Position numbers and translations under genes: made by a program. This document shows, one piece after another, positions 35,384 to 45,400 of a stretch of 64,000 nucleotides of DNA. The notes beneath the pieces are model-generated. The model saw only the letters and a program-made list of their open reading frames with translations. It made no database searches and was not told where the DNA came from. The stretch spans positions 62,001 through 126,000 of the forward strand of contig BOLD01000001.1 in assembly GCA_016861345.1 (NCBI GenBank), read 5' to 3'. The DNA is from Oligoflexia bacterium. GTDB lineage: Bacteria; Bdellovibrionota; Bdellovibrionia; Bdellovibrionales; Bdellovibrionaceae. Each line of letters starts with the position of its first letter. Position 1 is the first letter of the stretch.

Positions 35384-36609
35384 TGGTCAAGTGGATCATG
35401 ATACTGTTTGCAACTTCTTGTCTGATCTCTCAAACCGCGATGGACGTTTTTTCTACGCTTTTAGTGGGCGCGATGATTTGGATGGGGATTCGCTGGCATC
35501 AACAGAGTAATCGATCACACCGTCTATTTTACAGTGTGGGAATTGACTGGGTATTTGCAGTTTGGTTTTTGATTGTCGGGCTTGGATTTCTCATTAATGG
35601 ATCGCCAGAGGCTCCATGGTTAATGAGAATGCTTGAGTTTAAGTGGGTCATTATTTTTTATGTCATGGTTTCAGCAATTCGCTTTTTGAATCCTGGCGAA
35701 GAAATTGTTAAACCCGCAGCTATTATTTTTGGAATTTCCTGTTTGTATGCGGTCGTGATTTACTTTATTGGATTTGATCCGTTAAAAGAAAATATCTATT
35801 TAACTGGAGAAGTTTTTAAAAGAACGGGTGGTTTATTTAGTAACCCGATGACATTTGCTCATCTCTACGCATTGGTTTTTTGCTGGTTCTTGGGATATAT
35901 GCTTTATGCGATTCAGTGGCGAGAAGAGACTTGGAAATATGTTTTTGCTGCAGTCATCATCTCGGGAGTATCCTTAATTCTGAGTTTCACCCGAGGAGTC
36001 TGGATCGGAATGGCAATAGCCGCTTTTCTCATGACATTCATGTATCGAAAGCGATTGGGGCTGTTTTTGTTATTTGTGGGAACCGTTGCTTTCGGCACCA
36101 TGTTTCAGTTATGGCCATCATTTCAAGAGCGAATGATGTTCCATATGCATGAAAAGACTTATGACTTTGAGAGAATTAACATTTGGAAATTAAACATAGA
36201 AATTTGGAAAGATTATCCTGTTTTAGGAATTGGCTACGGTGAAAATGCCAGACGTTTGCCAGAGTATTTTGAAAGGCTTCAGGTTCCACCTGATACATTA
36301 GTCAGCCACGCCCATAATCAGTATCTTCACTATTTGTCCGGTACAGGAGTATTGGGGCTGTTGTGCTACTTAATTGTAGCTGCTTATTTCTTTATTCTGA
36401 CTATTCGGGTTTGGAGGGTGGCAAGTAGTCGAAATATATTTCATCAAGGCCTGCTGCTTGGGCTGATTGGGGCTCAATGTGAGTTTCTTGTCGGAGGGCT
36501 AACTGAAGCCAATTTTGAACACTCAAAAGTTCGCTTTGTCGTTCTCTTCACTTGGGCGATGGTTGTTTGGTTAGCATACGAATATCGAATACTGAGGGAA
36601 AAAGTTTAG
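35383..36609 (+). CDS. O-antigen ligase/polymerase (Wzy_C family)
   Basis: A 408-residue polytopic membrane protein with about eleven hydrophobic segments and the family hallmark loop around GIGYGENARR...SHAHNQYLHYLSGTGVLGL (Wzy_C). It could ligate glycan to lipid A core or polymerise repeat units; sequence does not decide. It is the last gene of the polysaccharide locus. Confidence 0.87.
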   Translation: MVKWIMILFATSCLISQTAMDVFSTLLVGAMIWMGIRWHQQSNRSHRLFYSVGIDWVFAVWFLIVGLGFLINGSPEAPWLMRMLEFKWVIIFYVMVSAIRFLNPGEEIVKPAAIIFGISCLYAVVIYFIGFDPLKENIYLTGEVFKRTGGLFSNPMTFAHLYALVFCWFLGYMLYAIQWREETWKYVFAAVIISGVSLILSFTRGVWIGMAIAAFLMTFMYRKRLGLFLLFVGTVAFGTMFQLWPSFQERMMFHMHEKTYDFERINIWKLNIEIWKDYPVLGIGYGENARRLPEYFERLQVPPDTLVSHAHNQYLHYLSGTGVLGLLCYLIVAAYFFILTIRVWRVASSRNIFHQGLLLGLIGAQCEFLVGGLTEANFEHSKVRFVVLFTWAMVVWLAYEYRILREKV

Positions 36610-36638
36610 GGCATAGTTCTCTTTGGGCGGAGGCCGTT

Positions 36639-37178
36639 ATGAATACAGAGTCGCAACCATTTTGGCGCAAGTGCAGTTCTTGTAAAAAACCAATTGCACT
36701 TGGGGCAAAGTATTATATTTGCAGCGTTTCAACCTGCAATGGGCAGCGCACAGGGTATGTTTTTTGTAGTGTGGCTTGTTTTGAAACTCATTTGCCAGGA
36801 GCTCGTCATCGAGACGCAGGAGCTATTGAAAAACAGGCTCCTCTGACTCCTGATCATTCTGATCAAGGCGGCATAGCAGCGACTTCGGATTCAGCGGGAG
36901 CTACTCAGCGGTCACCCGCAAGAATTATTGTCAAAGCCTCAAACCCTTCCGTGTCAACATCGACATCGCGCCCACAGTTACCCCGAGAAACTTTGATTAT
37001 TGCCTCACGGCTAAAGGAATACATTCAAGCCAAGGCTGACTACAATACCTCTGCATCGGTGATGGATGTTCTCTCTGATTATGTGCGGGTTTTATGTGAT
37101 CAAGCCATTGATAATGCTCGAGCCGATGGCCGTAAGACAGTTATGGATCGAGATTTTGATTTTTTAAAGCGAGGCTAG
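36639..37178 (+). CDS. Zinc-finger protein with C-terminal histone-fold-like domain
   Basis: A 179-residue protein. An N-terminal zinc-binding region has CSSC, CSVSTC, FCSVAC and HLPGARH (about 10-55). A Ser/Thr/Pro-rich linker follows, then a C-terminal domain (about 110-178) with RETLIIASRLKEYIQAKADYN, SASVMDVLSDYVRVL and DGRKTVMDRDFDFL, which reads like a single histone fold. Bdellovibrio species are known to have bacterial histones. I choose the ATG at 36639 (GGAGG, 5 bp). Its role in DNA packaging is inferred. Confidence 0.7.
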   Translation: MNTESQPFWRKCSSCKKPIALGAKYYICSVSTCNGQRTGYVFCSVACFETHLPGARHRDAGAIEKQAPLTPDHSDQGGIAATSDSAGATQRSPARIIVKASNPSVSTSTSRPQLPRETLIIASRLKEYIQAKADYNTSASVMDVLSDYVRVLCDQAIDNARADGRKTVMDRDFDFLKRG

Positions 37179-37180
37179 TG

Positions 37181-37447
37181 ATGATTGAAAGTTTTAAAAA
37201 GAACAGTGCGCCTCCGGTTGAGGTTCCTGCATCAGTTCTCAGTGCCGATGCTCTCTCTGGCCTGATTCGTGAATTCATTTTGCGAGAAGGTACCGATTAC
37301 GGCGCTCATGAAGTCGAATTTGAAAAAAAATTTTCTCAAGTTCAAAAACAAATCTCAAAAGGCGATGTGAAGATTATTTTCGACCCTGAAGAGGGCTCTG
37401 CCACTTTAATGACGACTCGAGATTTTACTCGAGCCGCACGTCTTTAA
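37181..37447 (+). CDS. UPF0270 (YheU-like) protein
   Basis: An 88-residue protein. Residues about 20-85 resemble E. coli YheU: VLSADALSGLIREFILREGTDYG is followed by a helix with KKFSQVQKQISKGDVKIIFD. The function of the family is unknown. It starts just after the zinc-finger/histone-like gene (GAGG 6 bp from the ATG at 37181), so the two are probably co-expressed. Confidence 0.8.
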   Translation: MIESFKKNSAPPVEVPASVLSADALSGLIREFILREGTDYGAHEVEFEKKFSQVQKQISKGDVKIIFDPEEGSATLMTTRDFTRAARL

Positions 37448-38295
37448 TTTTGGTGAGTTTTAAAAATGGCCTGAAGGTTCAAGAGAACTTTCTCTAAATT
37501 CTTCAGTGGAAGCGAAGTTGGTCCATCACACAAGGCCTTTTCAGGGTTGGGATGAGTTTCAACAAAGATACCGTCGACTCCAACAGCCATCGCCGCGCGA
37601 GCAAGGGGCCATACCATATCTGCACGTCCCCCTGAGCTTTCACCAGTGGCTCCCGGCAATTGGGTTGAGTGAGTGCAATCCATAATGACAGGGTACCCCA
37701 GTCTTCGCATTTCAACTAAACCTGTCATGTCGTTGATCAGACGGTTATAGCCAAAGGTTGTTCCGCGCTCACACAGAAGAATTTTGTCATTGCCCGCCTG
37801 AACGGCTTTATTCGCAATGGCTTTCATGTCCCAAGGAGCAAGAAATTGTCCTTTTTTGATGTGAATCACTTTTCCAGTTTTTGCGGCCTCAACAAGGAGA
37901 TCGGTTTGTCGTGACAGAAATGCGGGAATTTGGATGACGTCTGCCACTTTGGCTGTTTCTTCGACCTGCCAGGTTTCGTGAACGTCCGTTAAGAGCGGAG
38001 CGCCAATCTCTGTCTTGATTTTGTTGAGCTGATCAAGAGCTTTTTTCATTCCCGGCCCACGAAAGCTCGATGAGCTTTGTCGGTTGGCCTTATCGAAAGA
38101 ACATTTTAAAACCCAAGGAATACCAAGTTGCTTGCAGACGCGCTGGATTTCTTTTCCGGTTTCAAGAACCATTCCCTCGTCTTCAATAATGTCTGGTCCT
38201 GCAAATAAAACCCAAGACTTGGCATTGCCCCAGGTGAATTCACCGTAGGGGGTTTTCATAGTGACTTGTTTTGAAAGTGGCTTAAATTCTGTCAT
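37444..38295 (-). CDS. kdsA: 3-deoxy-8-phosphooctulonate (KDO-8-P) synthase
   Basis: A 283-residue TIM-barrel synthase with LKCSFDKANRQSSSSFRGPG, DVHETWQ and CTHSTQLPG. It condenses phosphoenolpyruvate and arabinose-5-phosphate to KDO-8-P for the LPS inner core. The residue at the metal-binding position, Cys in metal-dependent and Asn in metal-independent enzymes, reads Asp35 (AGPDIIE), which is unusual. The gene lies 9 bp downstream of the aminotransferase on the minus strand, so both are likely in one operon. Confidence 0.93.
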   Translation of the reverse strand: MTEFKPLSKQVTMKTPYGEFTWGNAKSWVLFAGPDIIEDEGMVLETGKEIQRVCKQLGIPWVLKCSFDKANRQSSSSFRGPGMKKALDQLNKIKTEIGAPLLTDVHETWQVEETAKVADVIQIPAFLSRQTDLLVEAAKTGKVIHIKKGQFLAPWDMKAIANKAVQAGNDKILLCERGTTFGYNRLINDMTGLVEMRRLGYPVIMDCTHSTQLPGATGESSGGRADMVWPLARAAMAVGVDGIFVETHPNPEKALCDGPTSLPLKNLEKVLLNLQAIFKTHQN

Positions 38296-38304
38296 GGGTT
38301 TTTC

Positions 38305-39417
38305 CTATTTCAGTGCGGTGAGAACGGCTTCGATGACTTTACTCTGAGTTTCTTCTGTCATATCTGGAAAGATCGGTAGGCTAATCACATGATCAGCAGC
38401 CCATCGTGAAACAGACCAGTCGCCTTCAGTGCCTTTCAGTTGAGCTTTGTACCAAGGTTGGTCTGGCATGATTCTGGGGTAGTGGACAGCGGTGGGAACT
38501 CCTTTATCAGTCAGTTTCTTTTGAAATTCGGCACGGTTTTCAATTGCAAGTGTGTACTGCGCCCACGCGCTCTTGTTGTGGCTAAGAACTTTTGGATATG
38601 CAAAGCCCTTCATTTTAATTTCAGAAAAAGCCTGATTGTATTTCTGTCCAACCCGGTCACGTTGATCAAGTTCCCATTGGTATCTTTCCAGTTTCGCAAG
38701 AAGGATCGCACATTGAATGGTATCTAAGCGACCGTTCACACCAAGGCGGGTGTGGTAATATCGAGACTCAGAACCGTGCTCGCGGATTTCTTTCATGGCC
38801 TTGTAAAGGGTTTCGTTGCTCGTAAAAATTGCGCCGCCGTCACCGTAGCAGCCTAATGGTTTTGCTGGAAAGAAGCTTGTTCCTGCAAGTTCAGAAAGAT
38901 TGCAGCTCCGCTTTCCTTTATAAGTGGCGCCAAAGCTTTGAGCGGCATCTTCAACAACATGAAGCCCATGTTTTTTTGCAATGGCATTGATTTCATCCAT
39001 TTCTGGGCACTGGCCATAGAGAGAAACGGGAATGATGGCCTTTGTTTTTTTGTTGATGGCTTTTTCAAGTTTATTGACATCAATGTTATAGGTGATGGGA
39101 TCGATATCGACGTAAACAGGTGTGGCTCCAACAAGAACAATGACTTCTGCAGAGGCAATGAATGAGAACGCAGTGGTAATGACTTCGTCTCCAGGTCCAA
39201 TTCCAAGGGCCATAAGCGGGATCACAAGTGCATCTGTACCTGAGGCACAGGCAAGTGCGTATTTAGCCCCAGTAAATTCAGCTAGTTTTTTTTCACACTC
39301 AACAACTTCGGGTCCGTTGATGAAGGCGCCGTGCTCGAGAACAGCTTGGATACGAGCATCAATCTGCGGTTTGAGGGCCTTGTATTGTGTTTTGAGATCA
39401 ATAAAGGGAATCGACAT
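38305..39417 (-). CDS. DegT/DnrJ/EryC1 family sugar aminotransferase
   Basis: A 370-residue PLP enzyme. It starts MSIPFIDLKTQYKALKPQID, with GTDALVIPLMALGIGPGDEV, VEDAAQSFGA and the PLP-lysine region SFFPAKPLGCYGDGG (about 185). Such enzymes make amino sugars for surface polysaccharides. The ATG at 39417 fits the family; the longer frame from 39447 does not. It is divergent from manC, with about 270 bp between them and no other gene seen there. Confidence 0.92.
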   Translation of the reverse strand: MSIPFIDLKTQYKALKPQIDARIQAVLEHGAFINGPEVVECEKKLAEFTGAKYALACASGTDALVIPLMALGIGPGDEVITTAFSFIASAEVIVLVGATPVYVDIDPITYNIDVNKLEKAINKKTKAIIPVSLYGQCPEMDEINAIAKKHGLHVVEDAAQSFGATYKGKRSCNLSELAGTSFFPAKPLGCYGDGGAIFTSNETLYKAMKEIREHGSESRYYHTRLGVNGRLDTIQCAILLAKLERYQWELDQRDRVGQKYNQAFSEIKMKGFAYPKVLSHNKSAWAQYTLAIENRAEFQKKLTDKGVPTAVHYPRIMPDQPWYKAQLKGTEGDWSVSRWAADHVISLPIFPDMTEETQSKVIEAVLTALK

Positions 39418-39690
39418 AGTCCTGTCTCCAATCATAATGAATTTCACGAACAGATTAGTCGATTTTCAATCAAAAAGTCATTCTTTCTTCAAGGAGACCC
39501 GTGGCAAAGAATTATAGTGATTTTTAGTCCTGTTACTTCTTCGCAACAGAAGCGTGCAGAGAGTCTAAAATTTGTAATGACGACACGAGCCAATGGGACC
39601 TTTTGTAGACCCCAAAGACACTCTTCATTATCTTGTTGTAAATAGGTCACAGAATTTGTAGTTAGACATCGTGATCTGAGTGGAGGATTT

Positions 39691-41082
39691 GTGATACCAG
39701 TCATTCTTTCGGGCGGAAGTGGAACTCGCCTTTGGCCCGTATCCCGAGCTAAATATCCCAAGCAGTTTTGTGAACTTTTTGAAGACAGTTTGCAGAATTT
39801 GACACTGAAGCGACTCAGTCACTTTGGTACTCCCATGATTGTAACTTCTCTTATGTTGAGAGATTTCACTGAGAAAAAAGCGAAAGAGGCCGGATTTCAG
39901 AATATTGAAGTTCTCTTTGAACCAGTTGGGAAAAACACAGCTCCTGCAATTGCTATTTTGTGTAAATTATTTGAGCTCAGAGGAAAGACTCAGGAAGTTG
40001 TTGGGGTTTTTCCAGCAGATCACTTAATCGAGAAGGAAGAAGAGTTTTTTGCTGCAGTTGATTTAGCGACAGAGAGCGCAAAGTTGAGAAAGGTCGTGAC
40101 ACTGGGTCTTAAGCCAACGCACCCAGAGACTGGTTATGGATATATCCAAACGAAGAAAAAACCAGCACATTTTAGTAAAAAGCACTCAGCTTTTGAAGTG
40201 GTCAAATTTCACGAAAAACCCAGCTATGAAGTTGCAAAACAATTTTTAGCCGAGGGTTCATTTTTCTGGAATGCGGGAATTTTCATATTTCCTGTCGAGT
40301 TGATGATTGAGTTATTTCAAAAGTATCAGCCCCAGATCTGGTCAGCCCTGTCAAACATGAAGGCTGATTTTTCAAATTTAAAGGAGATATATCATCAGCT
40401 TCCTTCGATTAGTATTGATTATGCCATTATGGAAAAGTTAACAGGTGACGAATTGTTTTGTGTTCCAAGTAGCCCGCAATGGAATGATGTTGGTTCTTGG
40501 GATGCTGTCGCCGAGGTCTATGAGAAAAGTGGCAGACCGCGAGGGAATCCGATCGAGGTGGATTCTAAGAATAATTTTGTTTTGCCCCATGGAGATAAGA
40601 CATACGCAGTTGTTGGGGTGGATGATCTGATTGTCGTTGATACTCAAGATGCCCTTTTGATTTCAAAGAGGGGACATACTCAGGATGTCAAAACTGTAGT
40701 TGATCGATTAAAGAAAACAAATCCTCAAATGATTGAGAATCACACTTTTGAGGAGCGACCTTGGGGAAGATTTGATATTCTGCGTGATTACCAGCACTTT
40801 AAATCAAAAATCATTCAGGTGAACCCTGGATCTCAAATCTCATATCAATCTCACTCAAAGCGAGAAGAGCATTGGATCATTATTCAAGGTCAAGGAGTTG
40901 TTGTTCTTGATGAAAAAGAGGTCCCTGTACAAAAGGGTTCATATATAAAGATTCCACTGCAATCAAAACATCGAATTCGAAACACAGGTGCAGAGCCACT
41001 TGAGTTTGTCGAAGTCCAGTTGGGCACATATTTCGGAGAAGATGACATTGTCCGATATCAGGATGATTACAAGCGAATTTAA
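39691..41082 (+). CDS. manC: Mannose-1-phosphate guanylyltransferase/mannose-6-phosphate isomerase
   Basis: A 463-residue bifunctional enzyme. The N-terminal nucleotidyltransferase has ILSGGSGTRLWPVSRAKYPKQ, FPADHLIE, KFHEKPSYE and WNAGIFIF. The C-terminal cupin (about 350-460) has ERPWGRFDIL and HSKREEHWIIIQG. It provides GDP-mannose. The start is GTG with GGAGG 4 bp upstream. It is convergent with the next gene, with only 1 bp between the stops and an AT-only palindrome there. Confidence 0.93.
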   Translation: MIPVILSGGSGTRLWPVSRAKYPKQFCELFEDSLQNLTLKRLSHFGTPMIVTSLMLRDFTEKKAKEAGFQNIEVLFEPVGKNTAPAIAILCKLFELRGKTQEVVGVFPADHLIEKEEEFFAAVDLATESAKLRKVVTLGLKPTHPETGYGYIQTKKKPAHFSKKHSAFEVVKFHEKPSYEVAKQFLAEGSFFWNAGIFIFPVELMIELFQKYQPQIWSALSNMKADFSNLKEIYHQLPSISIDYAIMEKLTGDELFCVPSSPQWNDVGSWDAVAEVYEKSGRPRGNPIEVDSKNNFVLPHGDKTYAVVGVDDLIVVDTQDALLISKRGHTQDVKTVVDRLKKTNPQMIENHTFEERPWGRFDILRDYQHFKSKIIQVNPGSQISYQSHSKREEHWIIIQGQGVVVLDEKEVPVQKGSYIKIPLQSKHRIRNTGAEPLEFVEVQLGTYFGEDDIVRYQDDYKRI

Positions 41083-41083
41083 T

Positions 41084-42367
41084 TTATTTAAATAAATGGG
41101 CAAAACTATCTCGCCAATACATTGGAAGCGCTTGCTGGGTCAGTGCCATTCCAACTAAGTAGAATACAAATAAAGAGTGGTAAACTTTGGGCCACAATTT
41201 TTGCAATTCAAAATCACGTTTGAGAATTCTGGCGTACTCAGTCAGTCCATAGGCTCCAGTTAGTCCAACAAAAATGGCCACATCTCGTCCTGTGAAATGA
41301 TGGACCCAGGCGTGTTGAGGCATAATCGCAAACCAAAATAAGCCAGCTACCAAAAGTGACCAAGCATAAGATAGTAAAACTGGGTTTTCAGTTTTTAATT
41401 TTCGACGCATGAGAAGAAAAAAGACGACAATGGCGGGGCCTGGGATTAAAAAATATCTTTCAATGCGACGTAAAATAATAAGAGGGAATTGGATAAACTC
41501 TTTCCATCCAAGTCCACAGACTTCAGCGTTCTCACACTGGTTTGTTCGAAAGAGAAAGGCTTCCCAGAGATCTTTGATCGTCAGTTCCCAGGAACCAAAA
41601 TAAAGCTTATTGAAGTAAAAATGCCCAAATAGGCCAAAGACAAAACAGAGGCCTAAAAAAACATTCACTGGGGCAAAAATCTTTTTAAGTCCAGATTGAT
41701 GTGTCATGGAAAAACCAATCACGAGAGCGGAGCTAAAGGTTAAAAGATGCAAACCCGTATTGGCCATGAACACGGCCAACAGGCCCATGGTGAGTGCATA
41801 AAGCTTTCTTTGCGCAGAGGTTGTATCGGATTTATAAAAGCTTATGAGCAAGTAGGCAAAAATAAATCGGAAGAGCTCAGACCACATGTGTAAATGAAGA
41901 CTGTCAGTCCAAGCGAGAAAATAACTGGAGAACACCAACAGTGTCGAGGCAAGAAAAGCAATATTGGGATTGGGAATAAGTGACTGGTAAAGTTGAAAAA
42001 TAAGAAAAAACCAAGCAACTGAAAATAAAATGGGTAAGAGGCGTAAATGAAACTCATTCGTTGAGTCAATGATAAGTGACCATGCTCCTGAGATCACATC
42101 AGGCAAAGCAGGGGAGTGGGTGTAGGCCTTTAAGTCTGTTGTTGCCCCACCAGAGCTGTATCCCATGATTGGTCGCAGTTTACTTTCCCAGAGTCCAAAA
42201 TCATGAAAATACTGAGTCGCAGATAGCGTATTCACGTCAGAGGGGCCATCGCCATTGAGAAAGGACCGGCTTGTATCATCTGTAGCAGGAACTTTGTACG
42301 CCCTGATGAACGCTATTGAAAGATAAAAAATAAGGAATACAAGTTTAAGTCGAGAATATTTTTTCAT
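41084..42367 (-). CDS. Polytopic membrane protein, GT-C-like
   Basis: A 427-residue protein with about ten hydrophobic segments and an N-terminal loop with DD and THSPALPD, recalling the first periplasmic loop of GT-C glycosyltransferases (ArnT/PMT type). It may transfer a lipid-linked sugar; this is a weak assignment. A cysteine pair (NQCENAEVCG) sits in a central loop. Confidence 0.6.
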   Translation of the reverse strand: MKKYSRLKLVFLIFYLSIAFIRAYKVPATDDTSRSFLNGDGPSDVNTLSATQYFHDFGLWESKLRPIMGYSSGGATTDLKAYTHSPALPDVISGAWSLIIDSTNEFHLRLLPILFSVAWFFLIFQLYQSLIPNPNIAFLASTLLVFSSYFLAWTDSLHLHMWSELFRFIFAYLLISFYKSDTTSAQRKLYALTMGLLAVFMANTGLHLLTFSSALVIGFSMTHQSGLKKIFAPVNVFLGLCFVFGLFGHFYFNKLYFGSWELTIKDLWEAFLFRTNQCENAEVCGLGWKEFIQFPLIILRRIERYFLIPGPAIVVFFLLMRRKLKTENPVLLSYAWSLLVAGLFWFAIMPQHAWVHHFTGRDVAIFVGLTGAYGLTEYARILKRDFELQKLWPKVYHSLFVFYLVGMALTQQALPMYWRDSFAHLFK

Positions 42368-42443
42368 TAAGAATGAATAGTAGCTAATCGACTCACCTTT
42401 GTCTATGACTTATCACTTTAAAGAAAAATGAAAATCGCTATAG

Positions 42444-45400
42444 TTAAATGTTCAATATGTGGGTGATTAATCCATATTGAGCATCGTAATCGATTTGATT
42501 TTTCCTGTACTCATCTGAGTTCTCTATTCGAATTTTTTCTAGCCACTTCAGTCTCTGAATCAGTTTGATTGTGATATCATTTTGTTCCGTCATGGCCACG
42601 ATATGGCTCCCATTTTCCAACTTCATTTTTTCTTTTGCATCTTCAATGATTTGGTTATCCATAGTTTGAACAGAAGCCCAACGTTGGCTTCGCTGAGTGT
42701 TCATTAAATCTTTGCCTTGTTGTTTAATTCCAAGATTCATGTAGGCCCAAGTTTGCCGAATGTGGTCAAGTTCATCATGCCACTTTGGGAAATAGATATT
42801 ATCACTGTTCTCAAGTTTTGATCCAGGAGTCAGGCTTTCCAGGGAAATACCATGAACAATTCTTTCAATTAAACGGTCTGTAAATGCCTTTCGATATTGT
42901 GGTTCGTCCATAAAAGAAGGTTTGATTTGTTTTTGGATAGCAAAGAAGTTAGTCGAAGATCGACTTGTTAAGGCTGATTTTGCGGCGTCTTTGTCATCTG
43001 CTGAGCCGATCACATCCCAATAGCTGTCCAAAGTGTCAAAGTCAGATCCGCGAGAATGCATAAAGTCTTGCAGGTAGGTGTTGACCTCTCCAGCTCTTTT
43101 CTGGTGCTGATGATAGAATCCAACTTCGATCATCAATTTTTTCCCTTCAGAGTTAAGCTGATTGAGAACCTCTTTATCTTGGCAGGAAATTGTTTTAATT
43201 CCAGTTCTATTATGAATTTCAGATGTCAGTCTTTCTAATTCGGTGATTTGATATTGACCGCCAGCCAATTGAGTCAGGCAATATTTGGATGGCATAAATG
43301 TGATATCAAGTAAAAATTGAAAGATTCGATCTGCTGCGGGTTTGTATTCAGCATAAACCTGCTTAAATCGAGGATCTTTTGACATAGCATCAAGTGCATT
43401 TTGATAACTTTGATCATCAAAGACCTCGAGGTTTTGCTTATCAATACCAATGAAGTCTGTCAGATAAACTCTCCACTGATCGTAGATCGTACCCAGTTTT
43501 GAGAAAATCACGGCCGTCTTGTACTCTCTTAATGCTTTTGGTGATGGTGACTTGGCCCTGTCATACCTAAAGTTCTGTGTTGCAAATAGAGTGTTGTATT
43601 GAGCAATTAAACTTTCAACAACATCGGATGGAGAAGAGCCGGTGTCATGCCTTTGGCAAAGAGGGTCCATCCCAAGTTCGACATGTTCGTCTGAACAAAA
43701 CTTTAAATATTTTTTCGTAATACCAAGCTGTCGTAAATTATCGTCAATAGACTTTGTCGTACTGAGATTATGCACATTTTCCTTATCGTCCTTGATTTTA
43801 TTTGCATAACCAAAACGAATAGCTTCAATATCATAAGGTCCTACGTCAGTCAGTCGGTCTTCGTTAAAGTCAGTGTACTCCATAACTGAACTTGAGCGAG
43901 CCAATATTTCATGAAGTTCTCTTCCTGTTTTGGAGTCTCGTTTTTTTGTATAGTTTTCCTTGTCAGCAGAGGCAGCAAAGTTGTGTCGAAGGCCAAAATT
44001 GTGACCGATTTCGTGGATCAAAGTGGCTTGAACCTTTTGTGGCAAGATGCTTTGAGCGCAGGCTTCAAGAGCCTCTGTTTCCTCTTTAAGATCGGTGCTT
44101 GTGCCGCTCGCATAGTCTCTTAGCTTTTTGCATGAGGGGTTGTCTTCAGATTCAATTTCGCGAGTTAAATTTCCAGCTGACGCGTTAAAATCGCAGTTGT
44201 GATGAGAAAGAGTTTCTTCTTTAGCATGAGTTTTTGAGACTGTCTTTGCAGTGGCTTTTTGAATCACACTCATTTGTGGCGCTTGATATAATTTAGACTT
44301 TCCAAGAGGGTAATTGGGGTCTAGCTCGCCACGACGATGACGGATGTAGTTTCTTAATTGTGACACAAGATTTGATTTGATGCTTGTCACGTGAACATTT
44401 GTAGTTGCCGAAATAATTTCTCCCGTATTGGGATCGGCAATGCTCGGACCAAATCCAAAGAGCGATGATGCAGTTAAGGTCTTAATGAGATTGATGGAAT
44501 TGTAACGAATGTCCCCAACAGCGACTTTTTCTGTTTCATCTAAAATAATGTCGGTATTTTCTAAACCCGCTTGCTTAAAAGCAAAGCCCCACGAACGTAT
44601 GGCTGCTCTTGCTGTTTCAACAATCTCAGGCTCAACTGCAGAGGTCTCTGTAAAGTGAAAAACGATTCTATATTTTCCAGTTTTTTCATCAAATTGAGGG
44701 TGAAATCGATTAATAAAGGTGAATTTTTCAAAGTCATCTCGGCGATATTTTTCATAGGTATTAAGCGATTTCTTTTTTGTGGTGAAATAGCCAAAATACT
44801 TAAAGTCATCCCCAAAATATCTTTTGGGCTCATATTTTTTCGAGACATCCTTGGGATTTTTTTCCTTTAAGAACGAGAATGTGACTTTTGCTCCTTGGAA
44901 TTGAAGCGAAAACATGAAGAAATCATCAGTAACTGTTAAATCAGTCAGGGTTGGTGATCCTGGAAGAGATGACGTGATCAACGAGGTGATTTTTGTAAAA
45001 TCAATCTCAACATAGTCACGATCTTCCCAGCGTTTATTTTTATCTTCGATTTCATTAAGGTCTCCATTAAGAGTATCTCGCTTATACGAGGCCCAATGCG
45101 CAGGGAAATAGATAACTTCCGCTAAGTTATTTCTCTTATCTAGATCGTCACCTAATTTTATTCGATCATCATATCGAGCATTCAATCCGATGATTTTATC
45201 TTTTGATTTTGTAAAAATAATTTTGTCCGCAGATTCTTGTTTTGAATCATAAGAGACTGTAGAGCCAATCATTTCAGACTCTTCGTCTCCGACCTTGGCA
45301 ATGACGGAACTTGCATACCAGGTTCCATCGAAATAGTTTTTATGAAAGAGATTGGTTTTTGATTTTAATGTCAGAATTTGCTTCGAATTTTTATCAATGC

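Noticed and set aside
41082..41097. 16-bp palindrome between manC and the membrane protein as terminator
   Set aside because: It consists only of A and T, so the stem would be too weak.
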